Assembly: GCA_017479885.1 (NCBI GenBank)
Contig: JAFVBR010000042.1
Span: 1 to 64,000 of the forward strand
Source: Paludibacteraceae bacterium
GTDB taxonomy: Bacteria; Bacteroidota; Bacteroidia; Bacteroidales; Paludibacteraceae
Reading direction: 5' to 3'
Length of the DNA stretch: 64,000 nt
Part shown: positions 39,560 through 49,405 of the stretch, piece by piece
Layout of the letters: every line of letters starts with the position of its first letter
Position numbering within the stretch: the first letter of the stretch is position 1
Program-made: the position numbers and the translations under genes
Notes under the pieces: generated by a model
Told to the model about the DNA's origin: nothing
The model's input: only the letters and a program-made list of their open reading frames with translations
The model's database searches: none

Positions 39560-41833
39560 ATGGCAAAAAACTTCAAACGACAATTCACAAAATGGTTTTG
39601 GATAATATTCCTGCTCGGAATAACGGCAGTAGTCCTCATCTTCTGGATGATAGCCAAGGGCTGGCTCGGCTACCTGCCTCCGCTTGATGAACTGCAGAAC
39701 CCCAAGAACAAATATGCAACCGAGGTTTATAGCAGCGACATGCAGGTGCTCGGCAGCTACTACCGCACAGAGAACCGCGTGCAGGTGCAATACTCGGAGA
39801 TATCGCCCTACATGATAGACGCACTGGTGTCAACCGAGGACGCCCGCTTCTACCAGCACTCGGGCGTTGACTCGAAAGCTTTGTTCCGTGCAGTGCTGAT
39901 GCTGGGCCGTGCCGGAGGCGGTTCCACCCTTACGCAGCAACTCTCCAAACAACTATACTCGCCGAAAGCCAACAACATATTCGAGCGCGCATTGCAGAAA
40001 CCAATCGAATGGGTGATTGCCGCACAACTGGAGCGTCTGTACTCGAAAGACGAGATAATAATGATGTATCTCAACCAGTTCGATTTTCTGTATAATGCAG
40101 TGGGAATAAAGCAGGCGGCACAAGTGTATTTCAACACCACCCCTGCCGACCTCAGGATTGAGCAGGCAGCACTGCTGGTTGGTATGTGCAAGAATCCTGC
40201 ACTCTACAACCCCATCCGCCGACCGGAGAAAGCACTCAACCGCCGTAACACCGTGCTCTCACAGATGGAAAAGAGCGGAAAGATAACAGAGGCGGAAAAA
40301 GACTCACTGCAGCAGTTGCCGCTTGAACTCAACTACCACTCGGTGGACCACAAACAAGGACTGGCACCCTACCTGCGCGAGTATCTGCGCCTGACACTCA
40401 CTGCCAAAGAGCCGAAGGAGAGCAACTACAGCCAGTGGAACAAACAGCAATATCAGATAGACAAGCGCCAATGGGACACGAACCCGCTTTACGGTTTCTG
40501 CAACAAACAGAAGAAACCCGACGGTACTCCGTATGACATCTACAACGACGGTCTGCGCATCTACACCACCATTGATTCACGCATGCAGAGATATGCCGAA
40601 GAGGCTGTGTCGGAACACATGCAGTATCTTCAAGGACGTTTCTTCAAAGAGAAGAAAAACAGCAAGACAGCACCATTCTCGCGCCAACTGAAGCAGAAAG
40701 AGGTAGACGACATCATGCAACGAAGCATACGCCAGACCGAGCGTTACCGCCTGATGAAGAAAGCAGGTAAGACTGACGAGGAGATAACGGAGGCATTCAA
40801 TACTCCGCAAGAGATGCAAGTGTTCTCCTACAACGGAATGATAGACACCACTCTCACCCCGCTCGATTCGATACGTTGGCAGAAGTACTTCCTCCGCTGC
40901 GGATTCATGTCGATGGACCCGCACTCAGGACACGTGAAGGCATACGTGGGCGGACCGAACTTCGCCAATTTCCAATACGACATGGCAAGTGTCGGACGCC
41001 GTCAGGTGGGTTCAACCGTAAAACCCTACATATACACCCTCGCAATGGATGAAGGCATGTGGCCATGCGACACAACGCAATATCTGCCCGTGACCCTGAT
41101 TGACGGCAACGGAGTGGAATGGACGCCGAAAGAGAGTCACAAGGTGGCAGAAGAGGACAAGGGCAAGACGGTGACTCTGACATGGGGTCTGGCGCAGTCA
41201 AGCAACTGGATGTCAGCCTACCTGATGTCGATGTTCACACCTGAGCAACTGGTACGGCTGATGCGCTCGTTCGGTATAGAAGGTCAACTTGACCCGGTTG
41301 TCAGTCTCTGCCTCGGACCATGCGAAGTGTCAGTGGCGGAGATGGTTGGCGCCTATACCACTTTTGCCAACAAGGGTATCCGCGTAGAGCCTCTATACGT
41401 AACCCGCATAGAGGACAACAACGGCAACGTGCTTGCCACATTCACTCCTCAGACCCATGAGATTATAGGCGAACAGACGGTATATAAGATGGTGTACATG
41501 CTCCGTAACGTGGTTGACCACGGAACAGGTGTGCGCACCCGTTTGCGCTACGGACTGAAGATGCCGATGGGCGGCAAGACCGGCACCAGTCAGAACAACT
41601 CGGACGGCTGGTTCATGGGCTTCACTCCTTCGCTTGTCAACGGATGCTGGGTAGGCGGTGAAGACCGCGCTATCCACTTCGACTCGATGGCAGACGGTCA
41701 GGGTGCCAACACGTCGTTGCCGATAGTTGCCATGTATCTGCAGAAAGTGCTTGCAGACGAGGAACTGGGCTACAGCGAGGATGATCAGTTTGACATTCCA
41801 TCGTGGTTCGACCCGAATGCAGGATGCAGATAA
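39560..41833 (+). CDS. Penicillin-binding protein 1A
   Basis: The 757-residue bifunctional enzyme has a cytoplasmic tail and membrane helix (about 14-32), a GT51 glycosyltransferase domain with ALVSTEDARFYQHSGVD and GGSTLTQQLSKQLY, and a transpeptidase domain with the nucleophile motif GSTVKPY (SxxK), SSNW (SxN) and GKTGTS (KTG). It builds and crosslinks peptidoglycan in the periplasm. It follows hemW by about 50 bases. Confidence 0.95.
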   Translation: MAKNFKRQFTKWFWIIFLLGITAVVLIFWMIAKGWLGYLPPLDELQNPKNKYATEVYSSDMQVLGSYYRTENRVQVQYSEISPYMIDALVSTEDARFYQHSGVDSKALFRAVLMLGRAGGGSTLTQQLSKQLYSPKANNIFERALQKPIEWVIAAQLERLYSKDEIIMMYLNQFDFLYNAVGIKQAAQVYFNTTPADLRIEQAALLVGMCKNPALYNPIRRPEKALNRRNTVLSQMEKSGKITEAEKDSLQQLPLELNYHSVDHKQGLAPYLREYLRLTLTAKEPKESNYSQWNKQQYQIDKRQWDTNPLYGFCNKQKKPDGTPYDIYNDGLRIYTTIDSRMQRYAEEAVSEHMQYLQGRFFKEKKNSKTAPFSRQLKQKEVDDIMQRSIRQTERYRLMKKAGKTDEEITEAFNTPQEMQVFSYNGMIDTTLTPLDSIRWQKYFLRCGFMSMDPHSGHVKAYVGGPNFANFQYDMASVGRRQVGSTVKPYIYTLAMDEGMWPCDTTQYLPVTLIDGNGVEWTPKESHKVAEEDKGKTVTLTWGLAQSSNWMSAYLMSMFTPEQLVRLMRSFGIEGQLDPVVSLCLGPCEVSVAEMVGAYTTFANKGIRVEPLYVTRIEDNNGNVLATFTPQTHEIIGEQTVYKMVYMLRNVVDHGTGVRTRLRYGLKMPMGGKTGTSQNNSDGWFMGFTPSLVNGCWVGGEDRAIHFDSMADGQGANTSLPIVAMYLQKVLADEELGYSEDDQFDIPSWFDPNAGCR

Positions 41834-41851
41834 CGGAGTGTTAACCATTAT

Positions 41852-41886
41852 AAAGTTTAAAGTTTAAAGTTTATAGTTTATAGTTT
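41852..41886 (+). repeat. Five tandem 7-bp units before umuD
   Basis: AAAGTTT occurs three times, then ATAGTTT twice, ending 23 bases before the umuD start. No SOS box or clear -7 box was identified, so umuDC regulation is not visible here. Confidence 0.8.
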
Positions 41887-41909
41887 AAGGAATAAGACTC
41901 ACTCTCAAA

Positions 41910-42347
41910 ATGTCAGACAGATTATTAGATATAACATACGCAGAGGCAGGTTCTCCGGAACTGGAACTTGCAGAGCATCTGCATGCCGGATTCCCCTCCC
42001 CTGCTGCCGACTACAATGAGAGAATAGATATCACCAAAGAACTCATACATCACCCTGAGACCACATTCTATGCCCGGATAGACGGAGATTCGATGCAAGA
42101 AGCCGGAATCTTCTCGGGGGATATAGTGGTGATAGACCGCTCGATAAAGGCCTCTGACGGCAACTATGTTGCAGCATACATAGACGGCGAGTTCACAGTG
42201 AAAGAATACCGCACAGACCCTAACGGCAAATGTGCATGGCTCATTCCTCACAACCCCAAGTACAACAAGATAAAAGTAACTGAGGACAATGCATTCGTGA
42301 TATGGGGAGTGATAACACATACCATTCACCCACTTGCAAACGTATAA
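41910..42347 (+). CDS. umuD: UmuD-like S24 peptidase
   Basis: The 145-residue protein is a LexA-fold self-cleaving protease. The likely cleavage site is Ala26-Gly27 in HLHAGFPSPA, the nucleophile Ser61 in RIDGDSMQEAGI and the general-base Lys98 in GEFTVKEY. In response to RecA filaments UmuD is trimmed and joins UmuC to form translesion polymerase V. The umuC gene follows 40 bases later, which confirms the assignment. Confidence 0.92.
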   Translation: MSDRLLDITYAEAGSPELELAEHLHAGFPSPAADYNERIDITKELIHHPETTFYARIDGDSMQEAGIFSGDIVVIDRSIKASDGNYVAAYIDGEFTVKEYRTDPNGKCAWLIPHNPKYNKIKVTEDNAFVIWGVITHTIHPLANV

Positions 42348-42387
42348 AGGTATCAACTGTCAACTCTTCATTATCAGTTTCATCACC

Positions 42388-43650
42388 ATGTATGCTCTTG
42401 CCGACTGCAACAACTTCTTCGTTTCATGCGAACGTGTTTTCCGTCCTGACCTCAGGACGAGGCCTGTTGTAGTATTATCGGGCAATGACGGCTGTGTAGT
42501 AGCAAGAAGCAATGAGGTGAAACGTCTTGGTATAAAAATGGGAGTGCCGTTTTACCAGATACAGAACGAGGTAAAGAAATACGACATTGTGCACTTCTCA
42601 TCAAACTTCGCTCTCTACGGTGACATGTCATCACGCATAATGCGCACACTCGGCAAATATACTCCCGACCTGCAACAATACTCTATTGACGAGGCATTTC
42701 TTGACTTGTCGTACCTGAAAACCTACGAAGAAGCGCGAAAGGTATGCCTTAGAATAAGAGAAGAGATATTGACAGGTATAGGTATTCCTGTCTCTTTCGG
42801 ACTGGCTCCGACCAAGACATTGTGCAAGGTGGCAGGTGACTATGCCAAGCACTATGCCGGCTACAAAGGCGTATGCTGCATTGACACGGATATCAAACGA
42901 CATAAGGCTCTGGAAAAATACCCTATAGGAGACGTGTGGGGAATAGGCCGAAAGGCAAACCAGAAACTCACAAATGCAGGCATAGAGACAGCACTCGCTT
43001 TTGCTTCTGTTTCCGCCCTGCTGGCAAAAAACATGCTTCACAAACCCGGACTTGACACATGGCGTGAGTTGAACGGAGAAGCCTGCATTGAGAACCATGA
43101 CTTGCCGGAGAAACAGAGTATTACCTGCAGCCGCACATTCGCCCGCGGAGTAACCGAGCGCGAACTGTTAGAGCAGGCAATGACAGATTTCACTGCGACA
43201 TGCGCCCGTAAACTAAGAGAACAGAAAAGCGTATGCAGACAAATGACAGTGTTCGCCCATTCTTCGCGTTTTCAGGAACAAATGAATATCATTCATGCCA
43301 CCGTCAGTTTCTATACAGGAACAAACAACACGATGGAGATGACCCAACAGATGCTTAGAGTAGTGAGAAGTCAGTGGAGAGCCAACACGCCATACAAACG
43401 TGCCGGAGTAATACTTATGAGTATAGAACCCGACAAGGGCATACAGCAGCAACTGTTTGACACCCGAAACCGCGCACGCGACCAACGACTACAACAGGCA
43501 ATAGACAACGTGAACAGACAGTTCGGCAAACGCACAGTAACACTGGCTCCACAACTGGCAGACGAACGCAGCAAGCAACTGCTTGATACGGGTGTGAAAA
43601 GTCCTGCCTACACCACCCGACTATCAGATGTAATTGTTCTGCATTGCTAA
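42388..43650 (+). CDS. umuC: DNA polymerase V catalytic subunit UmuC
   Basis: The 420-residue Y-family polymerase begins MYALADCNNFFVSCERVFRP with the first catalytic Asp, has the second site in QYSIDEAFLDLS (Asp-Glu), and helix-hairpin-helix GDVWGIGRKANQKL. The C-terminal little-finger domain and UmuC-specific tail (after about 350) are present. I use the ATG at 42388, as family members start at this point; the longer frame enters the umuD end. It performs error-prone bypass of DNA lesions. Confidence 0.94.
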   Translation: MYALADCNNFFVSCERVFRPDLRTRPVVVLSGNDGCVVARSNEVKRLGIKMGVPFYQIQNEVKKYDIVHFSSNFALYGDMSSRIMRTLGKYTPDLQQYSIDEAFLDLSYLKTYEEARKVCLRIREEILTGIGIPVSFGLAPTKTLCKVAGDYAKHYAGYKGVCCIDTDIKRHKALEKYPIGDVWGIGRKANQKLTNAGIETALAFASVSALLAKNMLHKPGLDTWRELNGEACIENHDLPEKQSITCSRTFARGVTERELLEQAMTDFTATCARKLREQKSVCRQMTVFAHSSRFQEQMNIIHATVSFYTGTNNTMEMTQQMLRVVRSQWRANTPYKRAGVILMSIEPDKGIQQQLFDTRNRARDQRLQQAIDNVNRQFGKRTVTLAPQLADERSKQLLDTGVKSPAYTTRLSDVIVLHC

Positions 43651-43707
43651 CTTGGCACAAAAGTTGATAAACTTATAATAAATAGTACATAAGTACAGCG
43701 AATCAGA

Positions 43708-45732
43708 TTGAAAAGATTAGCATATATATTGCTCTGCATGCTGACGCTGCTTGCCGCTACGCCTGCATCAGCCCAACTAAACACCGACCGCATTACCGCC
43801 ATCGGTCGCAATGCCCTGTATTTCGACGACTACGTGCTGAGTATACAATATTTCAACCAGGTTATAAAACTGAAGCCGTATCTTGCAGAACCATATCTCT
43901 ACAGAGCCATAGCCAAGATACAACTCGGTGACATGGCCGGCGCAGAGCGCGACTGCTCTTCCGCCATACAGAACAACCCGTTTCTGCCTGGAGCTTACTA
44001 CACACGCGGCTTCATCAGGATGCAATTGCATCATTTCGACAAAGCAGAAGCCGATTTTTCGGAAGCACTTCAGTTTGCGCCTGAAAACAAGACATATATA
44101 CTGCTCAGGGCTGACTCCCGTTCGCAGCTCGGAAAATACGAAGACGCTCTGACAGATATAGACTATCTTCTTCGCAAGGATCCTCACGACGCAAGTGTCA
44201 ATTTTGAGAAAGGTGTGATATGCATGGCAAGCAAGGACACGCTGTGTGCACACCGCAGTTTCTCGGAGGCGGTGCAATATGACAACCAGAACCCTGCCAA
44301 CTGGTCGGCACGAGGACTGGTGAACATGATGCTGAAGCAGGAGAATGATGCACTTCTGGACCTGACAACCGCCATCAATCTTGGCTCACACTGGGCAGGC
44401 GATTACATCAACCGCGGTATATTGTTCTACAAGAAACACAACTACCGAGGGGCACTTGCCGACTACGACAAGGCGGTAGAACTCGACAAGAATGATGCAC
44501 AATGCTACTATAACAGAGGAGTGCTACGCGCCGAACTGGGTGACTGGAATCGCGCATTGGAAGACTTCAACACCGCAGTCAGTCTTGAACCTGACAATAT
44601 AGAAATGTATTACCAGCGGGGAGTTGTGCTGCTACAACTAAGACAATGGAGCGATGCCGTGAAAGACTTCGACCGTCTGATAGAGCGTTACCCGTATTTT
44701 CTGCCGTCATATTACCTTGCCGCACAGGCCAAGACCGCGCTTAACGACCCAAGGGCATCATACCTGTATCAGCAAAAGGCACACAAACTGGAAGAGAACA
44801 AGGAGGAGATTATGCGCAAGCAACAATCAGTCAACACCGATGTGCAACTGGCTCAAAGCCAGCCCCAGAAAAGAGACCGGAGAAAAGAGTTCTCCAACCA
44901 TGCAGCCCAAAACCAGCAAGAACCCCAAGAGACAGAGCGCTACCAGAGCGAGGCAAGGGGCAGTGTGCAAAAAAGGTATGCTGATGTAGTGAACGAGCCT
45001 AATATAGCTATCAGTTATTACAAGCAGTCGCAATCGCTCAGACGAACCAACTATTTCCACTTCACGGTTGACGACTACAACAAAACAGGTGCCCTACCCT
45101 CGCCTCTGCACTTCACCGTGCAAGAACAGGCGCTGACAGCGGAGATGGTGAACCAGCATTTCGAAGCGATAGACCAACTCTCAAGCAAGATAGACAAACT
45201 GGAATCAAACCTTTTGTCGGGCAGCACCGGCAACCGCACAGCCAATCTGTATTTCGCCCGCGCAATGGAGTTTGCGATAGTGCAAGATTTTTCTTCAGCT
45301 ATAGACGACTGCACACGTGCGCTCAACTGCAGGTCAGACTTTGCCATCGCATATTTCTGCCGTGCCAACTGGAGATACAAACTGCTTGAATACCAACGCT
45401 CGACAGGTGACTTGTATGAAGACGGGCACAACGGCAAACTTGATTTCGAACTGATAATGCGCGACTATGACCAAGTGATTACACTGCAACCGGACTTTGC
45501 ATTCGCCTATTACAACAAGGCCAATATACTATGTACGCAGAAAGATTTCCAGACTGCCATCAACTACTATTCGAGCGCCATACAATATGACCCTGACTTT
45601 GCCGAGGCATGGTTCAACCGCGGACTGACACGCATATACACCGATGATACCGAAAACGGCATACAAGACCTGAGCAAAGCCGGAGAACTGGGCATATACC
45701 AGGCGTACAACCTGATAACGAGATTCCAATGA
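43708..45732 (+). CDS. Secreted TPR-repeat protein
   Basis: The 674-residue protein seems to start at a TTG (43708), because the signal peptide KRLAYILLCMLTLLAATPAS begins there. It contains at least eight TPR units (for example AEPYLYRAIAKIQLGDMAGA, AQCYYNRGVLRAELGDWNRA, AEAWFNRGLTRIYTDDTENG) split by a Q/R-rich linker of about 350-430. TPR arrays scaffold protein complexes, here in the periplasm or outer membrane. Its stop overlaps the TraB/GumN start, so the two products probably work together. Confidence 0.85.
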   Translation: MKRLAYILLCMLTLLAATPASAQLNTDRITAIGRNALYFDDYVLSIQYFNQVIKLKPYLAEPYLYRAIAKIQLGDMAGAERDCSSAIQNNPFLPGAYYTRGFIRMQLHHFDKAEADFSEALQFAPENKTYILLRADSRSQLGKYEDALTDIDYLLRKDPHDASVNFEKGVICMASKDTLCAHRSFSEAVQYDNQNPANWSARGLVNMMLKQENDALLDLTTAINLGSHWAGDYINRGILFYKKHNYRGALADYDKAVELDKNDAQCYYNRGVLRAELGDWNRALEDFNTAVSLEPDNIEMYYQRGVVLLQLRQWSDAVKDFDRLIERYPYFLPSYYLAAQAKTALNDPRASYLYQQKAHKLEENKEEIMRKQQSVNTDVQLAQSQPQKRDRRKEFSNHAAQNQQEPQETERYQSEARGSVQKRYADVVNEPNIAISYYKQSQSLRRTNYFHFTVDDYNKTGALPSPLHFTVQEQALTAEMVNQHFEAIDQLSSKIDKLESNLLSGSTGNRTANLYFARAMEFAIVQDFSSAIDDCTRALNCRSDFAIAYFCRANWRYKLLEYQRSTGDLYEDGHNGKLDFELIMRDYDQVITLQPDFAFAYYNKANILCTQKDFQTAINYYSSAIQYDPDFAEAWFNRGLTRIYTDDTENGIQDLSKAGELGIYQAYNLITRFQ

Positions 45733-46655
45733 GAAGAATAATCAGTGTCATATTGCCATTACTGCTATGCATCTGCGTCTCACGCGGGCAACTGCTATAC
45801 GAAGTATCAGGCAACTCCTCCAGAGCCAAATCGTATATCTTTGCCACCAACCGTCTTGTAGATATAAGTTTCTTAGACACAGTGCCCAACCTGTTCAAGG
45901 TGTATGGCAGAAGCGACAAGGTGATAACCGAGATGGCCATCAACGACTATGAAGCCATATCAGCCTTGCGGCAGGCTGCCCTTCTGCCGGACTCCGTAGT
46001 GCTCAGCAACCAGTACTCAGAGGACGAGTACAAACAGATAGATGACGCTCTGCAACTGACACTGAAGATGGGTCTTGACAAACTCGGCAGAATGAAACCC
46101 TCGTATCTGACCGAGCTATACAGAAACGAGTTGCTGAAACGCTGGCTCGGATATGACGAGGACCGCTCCTCGCAGAACTTCTTTCAGACTGTGGCAGCTC
46201 AACAAGACAAACCCATCTATGCCCTTGACAAGACAGGCGAGGCCATCTATATGGCTTTCGACCGCGAACCACTGCACTGGCAGATGAAGGAGCTGCTGAA
46301 GATTGTAGAGTACCCTGAAAGAGAAATCAGACTTGAAAAAGCCATGCTCGGCTTCTATCGCAACGGGCAACTGAACGAACTGGTGTATGAAGCCTCGATG
46401 CCTGACAATACCTCCACACTCTCCTACTCCGACTGCAAAGTATATTGGCAAAGAAACCTGACGTGGGTAAAGAGGCTCAAACCCTATCTGGAAGAAGGCA
46501 AGGCATTCATCTGCTTAGACGCATTGTATCTTGGAGGTGACAACGGTTTAATCAACCAGTTGCGCACAGCAGGCTACAAAGTGAAGGCATACAACCGCAA
46601 AACCAATCCTGACGCCAAACCCAAGAAGGAGAAATCCAAGAGACAAAAAGACTGA
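45729..46655 (+). CDS. TraB/GumN family protein
   Basis: The 308-residue protein has a signal peptide (RRIISVILPLLLCICVSRGQ) and the TraB/GumN fold: LLYEVSGNSSRAKSYIFATN near the start, DKVITEMAINDYEAI in the middle and the conserved late segment KAFICLDALYLGGDNGLINQ. The usual GTxH near the start reads FATN, so the metal-binding His is missing. Some relatives are metal-dependent proteases; this one may be inactive or structural. It ends in a Lys-rich tail. Confidence 0.8.
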   Translation: MRRIISVILPLLLCICVSRGQLLYEVSGNSSRAKSYIFATNRLVDISFLDTVPNLFKVYGRSDKVITEMAINDYEAISALRQAALLPDSVVLSNQYSEDEYKQIDDALQLTLKMGLDKLGRMKPSYLTELYRNELLKRWLGYDEDRSSQNFFQTVAAQQDKPIYALDKTGEAIYMAFDREPLHWQMKELLKIVEYPEREIRLEKAMLGFYRNGQLNELVYEASMPDNTSTLSYSDCKVYWQRNLTWVKRLKPYLEEGKAFICLDALYLGGDNGLINQLRTAGYKVKAYNRKTNPDAKPKKEKSKRQKD

Positions 46656-46820
46656 CAGAGATTGCCGTTTCAAAAATAGCAAAATGTAAGCGAAACACAG
46701 GAAAACGTGTCAAAATGTCAAATGACAAAGATAGCTAACACTGAGCTTAGGGATAGCTTAATCTGAGCAACCTCTTAACTTACACTTTGTGCAGAAAAAC
46801 GGCGAATCAGTGACAAAATG

Positions 46821-46870
46821 AAAAAGCAGGATATACAGGCATTTCTTAACCTGATATATCCTGCTTTTTT
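46821..46870. terminator. Bidirectional terminator between TraB/GumN and ettA
   Basis: AAAAAGCAGGATATA 46821-46835 pairs with TATATCCTGCTTTTT at 46855-46869. A-tract and T-tract on either side suit termination of both converging transcripts. Confidence 0.85.
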
Positions 46871-46878
46871 CTTCACCC

Positions 46879-48555
46879 TTACTCCATTAACTTTTTATAG
46901 TGTATGCGCTTAGGTTGCATGGCATCTTCTCCAAGCCGCATACGTTTGTTCTGCTCGTACTCGGAATAAGAGCCTTCGAACACAAACACTTTGGAGTCGC
47001 CCTCGAAAGCAATGATATGAGTGCAGATACGGTCGAGGAACCAACGGTCGTGACTGATTACCACAGCACAACCGGCAAAGTTCTCCAAGCCTTCCTCCAA
47101 GGCGCGTAATGTATTGACATCTATATCGTTGGTGGGTTCGTCAAGTAACAAGACATTGGCTTCCGACTTGAGTGTAAGCGCCAGATGCAGACGGTTGCGC
47201 TCTCCACCTGAAAGTACTCCGCATTTCTTCTCCTGGTCGGCACCTGTAAAGTTGAAGCGACTGAGATAGGCTCTGGCATTAACCTCCCTACCACCTACGC
47301 GGATAAACTCTGTTCCACCCGAAATAGTCTGATACACAGTCTTCTCGGGGTCAATATTCGAGTGCACCTGATCAACATAACCAATCTTCACCGTTTCTCC
47401 GACCTCGAACCTGCCCTTGTCTGCTTTCTCCATGCCCATGATAAGTCGGAAAAGCGTAGTCTTTCCGGCGCCATTGGGACCAATCACTCCCACAATACCG
47501 TTAGGAGGCAACATGAAATTGAGATCTTCGAAGAGAAGTTTGTCCCCGAATGCCTTGCTGACTCCCTCAGCATTAATTACCTTATTGCCAAGACGCGGAC
47601 CATTGGGGATGAATATCTCAAGTTTCTCCTCACGCTCTTTCTGCTCCTCGTTGAGCATACGGTCGTAAGCCGCCAAACGTGCTTTACCCTTTGCCTGACG
47701 TGCTTTGGGTGCCATGTGTACCCACTCGAGTTCGCGTTCAAGTGTCTTGCGGCGTTTTGATGCCTGCTTCTCCTCCATAGCCATACGCGCAGTCTTCTGC
47801 TCGAGCCATGATGAATAGTTGCCCTTCCAAGGAATACCCTCACCTCTGTCGAGTTCGAGAATCCAACCTGCCACGTGGTCAAGGAAATAACGGTCGTGAG
47901 TGACAGCAATGACAGTGCCTGCATATTGCTGCAGATGCTGCTCAAGCCACTCCACAGACTCAGCATCAAGATGGTTGGTAGGCTCGTCAAGCAGCAGAAT
48001 ATCAGGTTGCTGAAGTAACAGCCGACAGAGAGCCACACGCCGGCGCTCACCTCCAGAGAGGTTCTTAATCAGAGCATCTTCGTCAGGGCAACGAAGAGCG
48101 TCCATTGCACGCTCAAGTTTGTTGTCAAGATTCCAGGCATCGGCATGGTCGAGAGCCTCCTGCAACTCTCCCTGTCGGGCGATGAGTTTGTCAAAGTCGG
48201 CATCAGGCTCAGCAAAGGCTGCATTGATTTCATCGTACTCACGAAGCATATCAACTATCTGCTGCACACCTTCCTGCACTACCTCTTTGACCGTTTTTTC
48301 GGGGTCAAGTTTAGGGTCTTGCTCAAGATAACCAACAGAATAGCCGGGTGAGAACACAACTTCACCTTGGAACTCTTTTTCCACACCGGCAATAATCTTA
48401 AGAAGTGTACTCTTGCCGGCTCCGTTCAGACCGATAATGCCGATTTTAGCTCCATAGAAGAAGCTGAGATAGATATTGTTAAGTACTCGTTTCTGCGGTG
48501 AGAAACTCTTTCCTACTCCCACCATCGAGAAAATGATTTTCTTGTCGTCAGCCAT
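46879..48555 (-). CDS. ettA: Energy-dependent translational throttle protein EttA (ABC-F)
   Basis: The 558-residue protein has two ABC ATPase domains with Walker A GLNGAGKSTLL and GPNGAGKTTLF, signatures LSGGERRRVALCR and LSGGERNRLHLAL, and LLLDEPTNHLD and LLLDEPTNDID. The Arm and the linker PtIM (KRRKTLERELEWVHMAPKAR) are as in EttA. It binds the ribosomal E site and gates the first peptide bond according to ATP/ADP. No membrane segments, as expected. Confidence 0.94.
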   Translation of the reverse strand: MADDKKIIFSMVGVGKSFSPQKRVLNNIYLSFFYGAKIGIIGLNGAGKSTLLKIIAGVEKEFQGEVVFSPGYSVGYLEQDPKLDPEKTVKEVVQEGVQQIVDMLREYDEINAAFAEPDADFDKLIARQGELQEALDHADAWNLDNKLERAMDALRCPDEDALIKNLSGGERRRVALCRLLLQQPDILLLDEPTNHLDAESVEWLEQHLQQYAGTVIAVTHDRYFLDHVAGWILELDRGEGIPWKGNYSSWLEQKTARMAMEEKQASKRRKTLERELEWVHMAPKARQAKGKARLAAYDRMLNEEQKEREEKLEIFIPNGPRLGNKVINAEGVSKAFGDKLLFEDLNFMLPPNGIVGVIGPNGAGKTTLFRLIMGMEKADKGRFEVGETVKIGYVDQVHSNIDPEKTVYQTISGGTEFIRVGGREVNARAYLSRFNFTGADQEKKCGVLSGGERNRLHLALTLKSEANVLLLDEPTNDIDVNTLRALEEGLENFAGCAVVISHDRWFLDRICTHIIAFEGDSKVFVFEGSYSEYEQNKRMRLGEDAMQPKRIHYKKLME

Positions 48556-48604
48556 AGAGAGAAGTTTTATGTATGTAAGTTAATAGACCAGGATTTTTGC
48601 TGTG

Positions 48605-48635
48605 CAAAGATACAAAAAATCTCCCGAATATACAA
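48605..48635 (-). promoter_or_regulatory. ettA promoter
   Basis: On the minus strand TTG (48635-48633), 20 bases, TATCTTTG (48612-48605), about 50 bases before the ettA start. Confidence 0.85.
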
Positions 48636-48698
48636 TAGATACCGAGAGACTAATTGCTTTAACCACAGACTAACGATGCAAACTTCATTAATCATTAC

Positions 48699-48897
48699 GG
48701 GTACTTCTAAAAATTAGACGTTTTTAGATGTGACCCAACAAAATTAATATGTTAAACTTTTAATTTGCTTTTGGCTTTTTCTTGGTACCTTTTTGACTTT
48801 TATTCGGTCACAATGCACGCATTGCTCCCTCACTCAAGCCAAAAATCTACTCAAGAAAAACCTCAAAATCAGAATAAACTAATTATTAGAAGTACCC
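48699..48897. mobile_element. MITE copy 2 (199 bp)
   Basis: Same length, ends and orientation as the element at 23735, with about 20 base changes. TTAC flanks it on both sides (48695-48698 and 48898-48901), giving a 4-bp target duplication. It carries no gene. It sits directly at the stop codon of the minus-strand HTH gene; the TAA of that gene lies in the duplicated target. Confidence 0.88.
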
Positions 48898-49344
48898 TTA
48901 CTTATTCAACACTTCTTCATAAGTGCCATCATCAAAAAACAGAAGCACCTTCTGCACTTTGCGCGGTGAAACAGCAGGCTGTAGCGGCAACTGAGGAGCA
49001 GCCGTTTTCTGTTTTGGCAAATAATCAGGGGCAGAAAAATCAGTGCTGCCCGCAGGTGAATTAGCTAATAATGAGGTTGTTTCAGGCGGAATATCGAACA
49101 AAGTGGGTGCTTGAGAATCGATTTTTTGTTTATACATCGAACCTACACCCAAAATAAGCCACTCTGACGAAAGCGTACGAAAGCGTTGAAGCACTTTTTG
49201 CATCACATCAAGACTCGGTTTATTACGCCCTTTAAGGATATTGCTTATTGTACCAGGTTGAATACCAACCTCTTCGGAAAACTGTTTGGCAGTCATCTGC
49301 TCAGATTCCATGATTTTCTGCAGTCTCTCACTCTCTGTCAGCAT
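48898..49344 (-). CDS. XRE-like helix-turn-helix regulator
   Basis: The 148-residue protein has an N-terminal HTH (LQKIMESEQMTAKQFSEEVG, IQPGTISNILKGRNKPSLDV) followed by a longer, low-complexity linker and a short C-terminal strand KVLLFFDDGTYEEVLNK. This layout (HTH followed by variable linker) is common in Bacteroidales. The start at 49344 agrees with the promoter at 49375. MITE copy 2 abuts its stop. Confidence 0.85.
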   Translation of the reverse strand: MLTESERLQKIMESEQMTAKQFSEEVGIQPGTISNILKGRNKPSLDVMQKVLQRFRTLSSEWLILGVGSMYKQKIDSQAPTLFDIPPETTSLLANSPAGSTDFSAPDYLPKQKTAAPQLPLQPAVSPRKVQKVLLFFDDGTYEEVLNK

Positions 49345-49374
49345 ATTCACACAAATTATAATGTTTAGACGTTG

Positions 49375-49405
49375 CAAAGATATGAAAACTTTTTCACGTA
49401 TGCAA
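49375..49405 (-). promoter_or_regulatory. Promoter of the XRE-like gene
   Basis: On the minus strand TTG (49405-49403), 20 bases, TATCTTTG (49382-49375). Confidence 0.85.
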
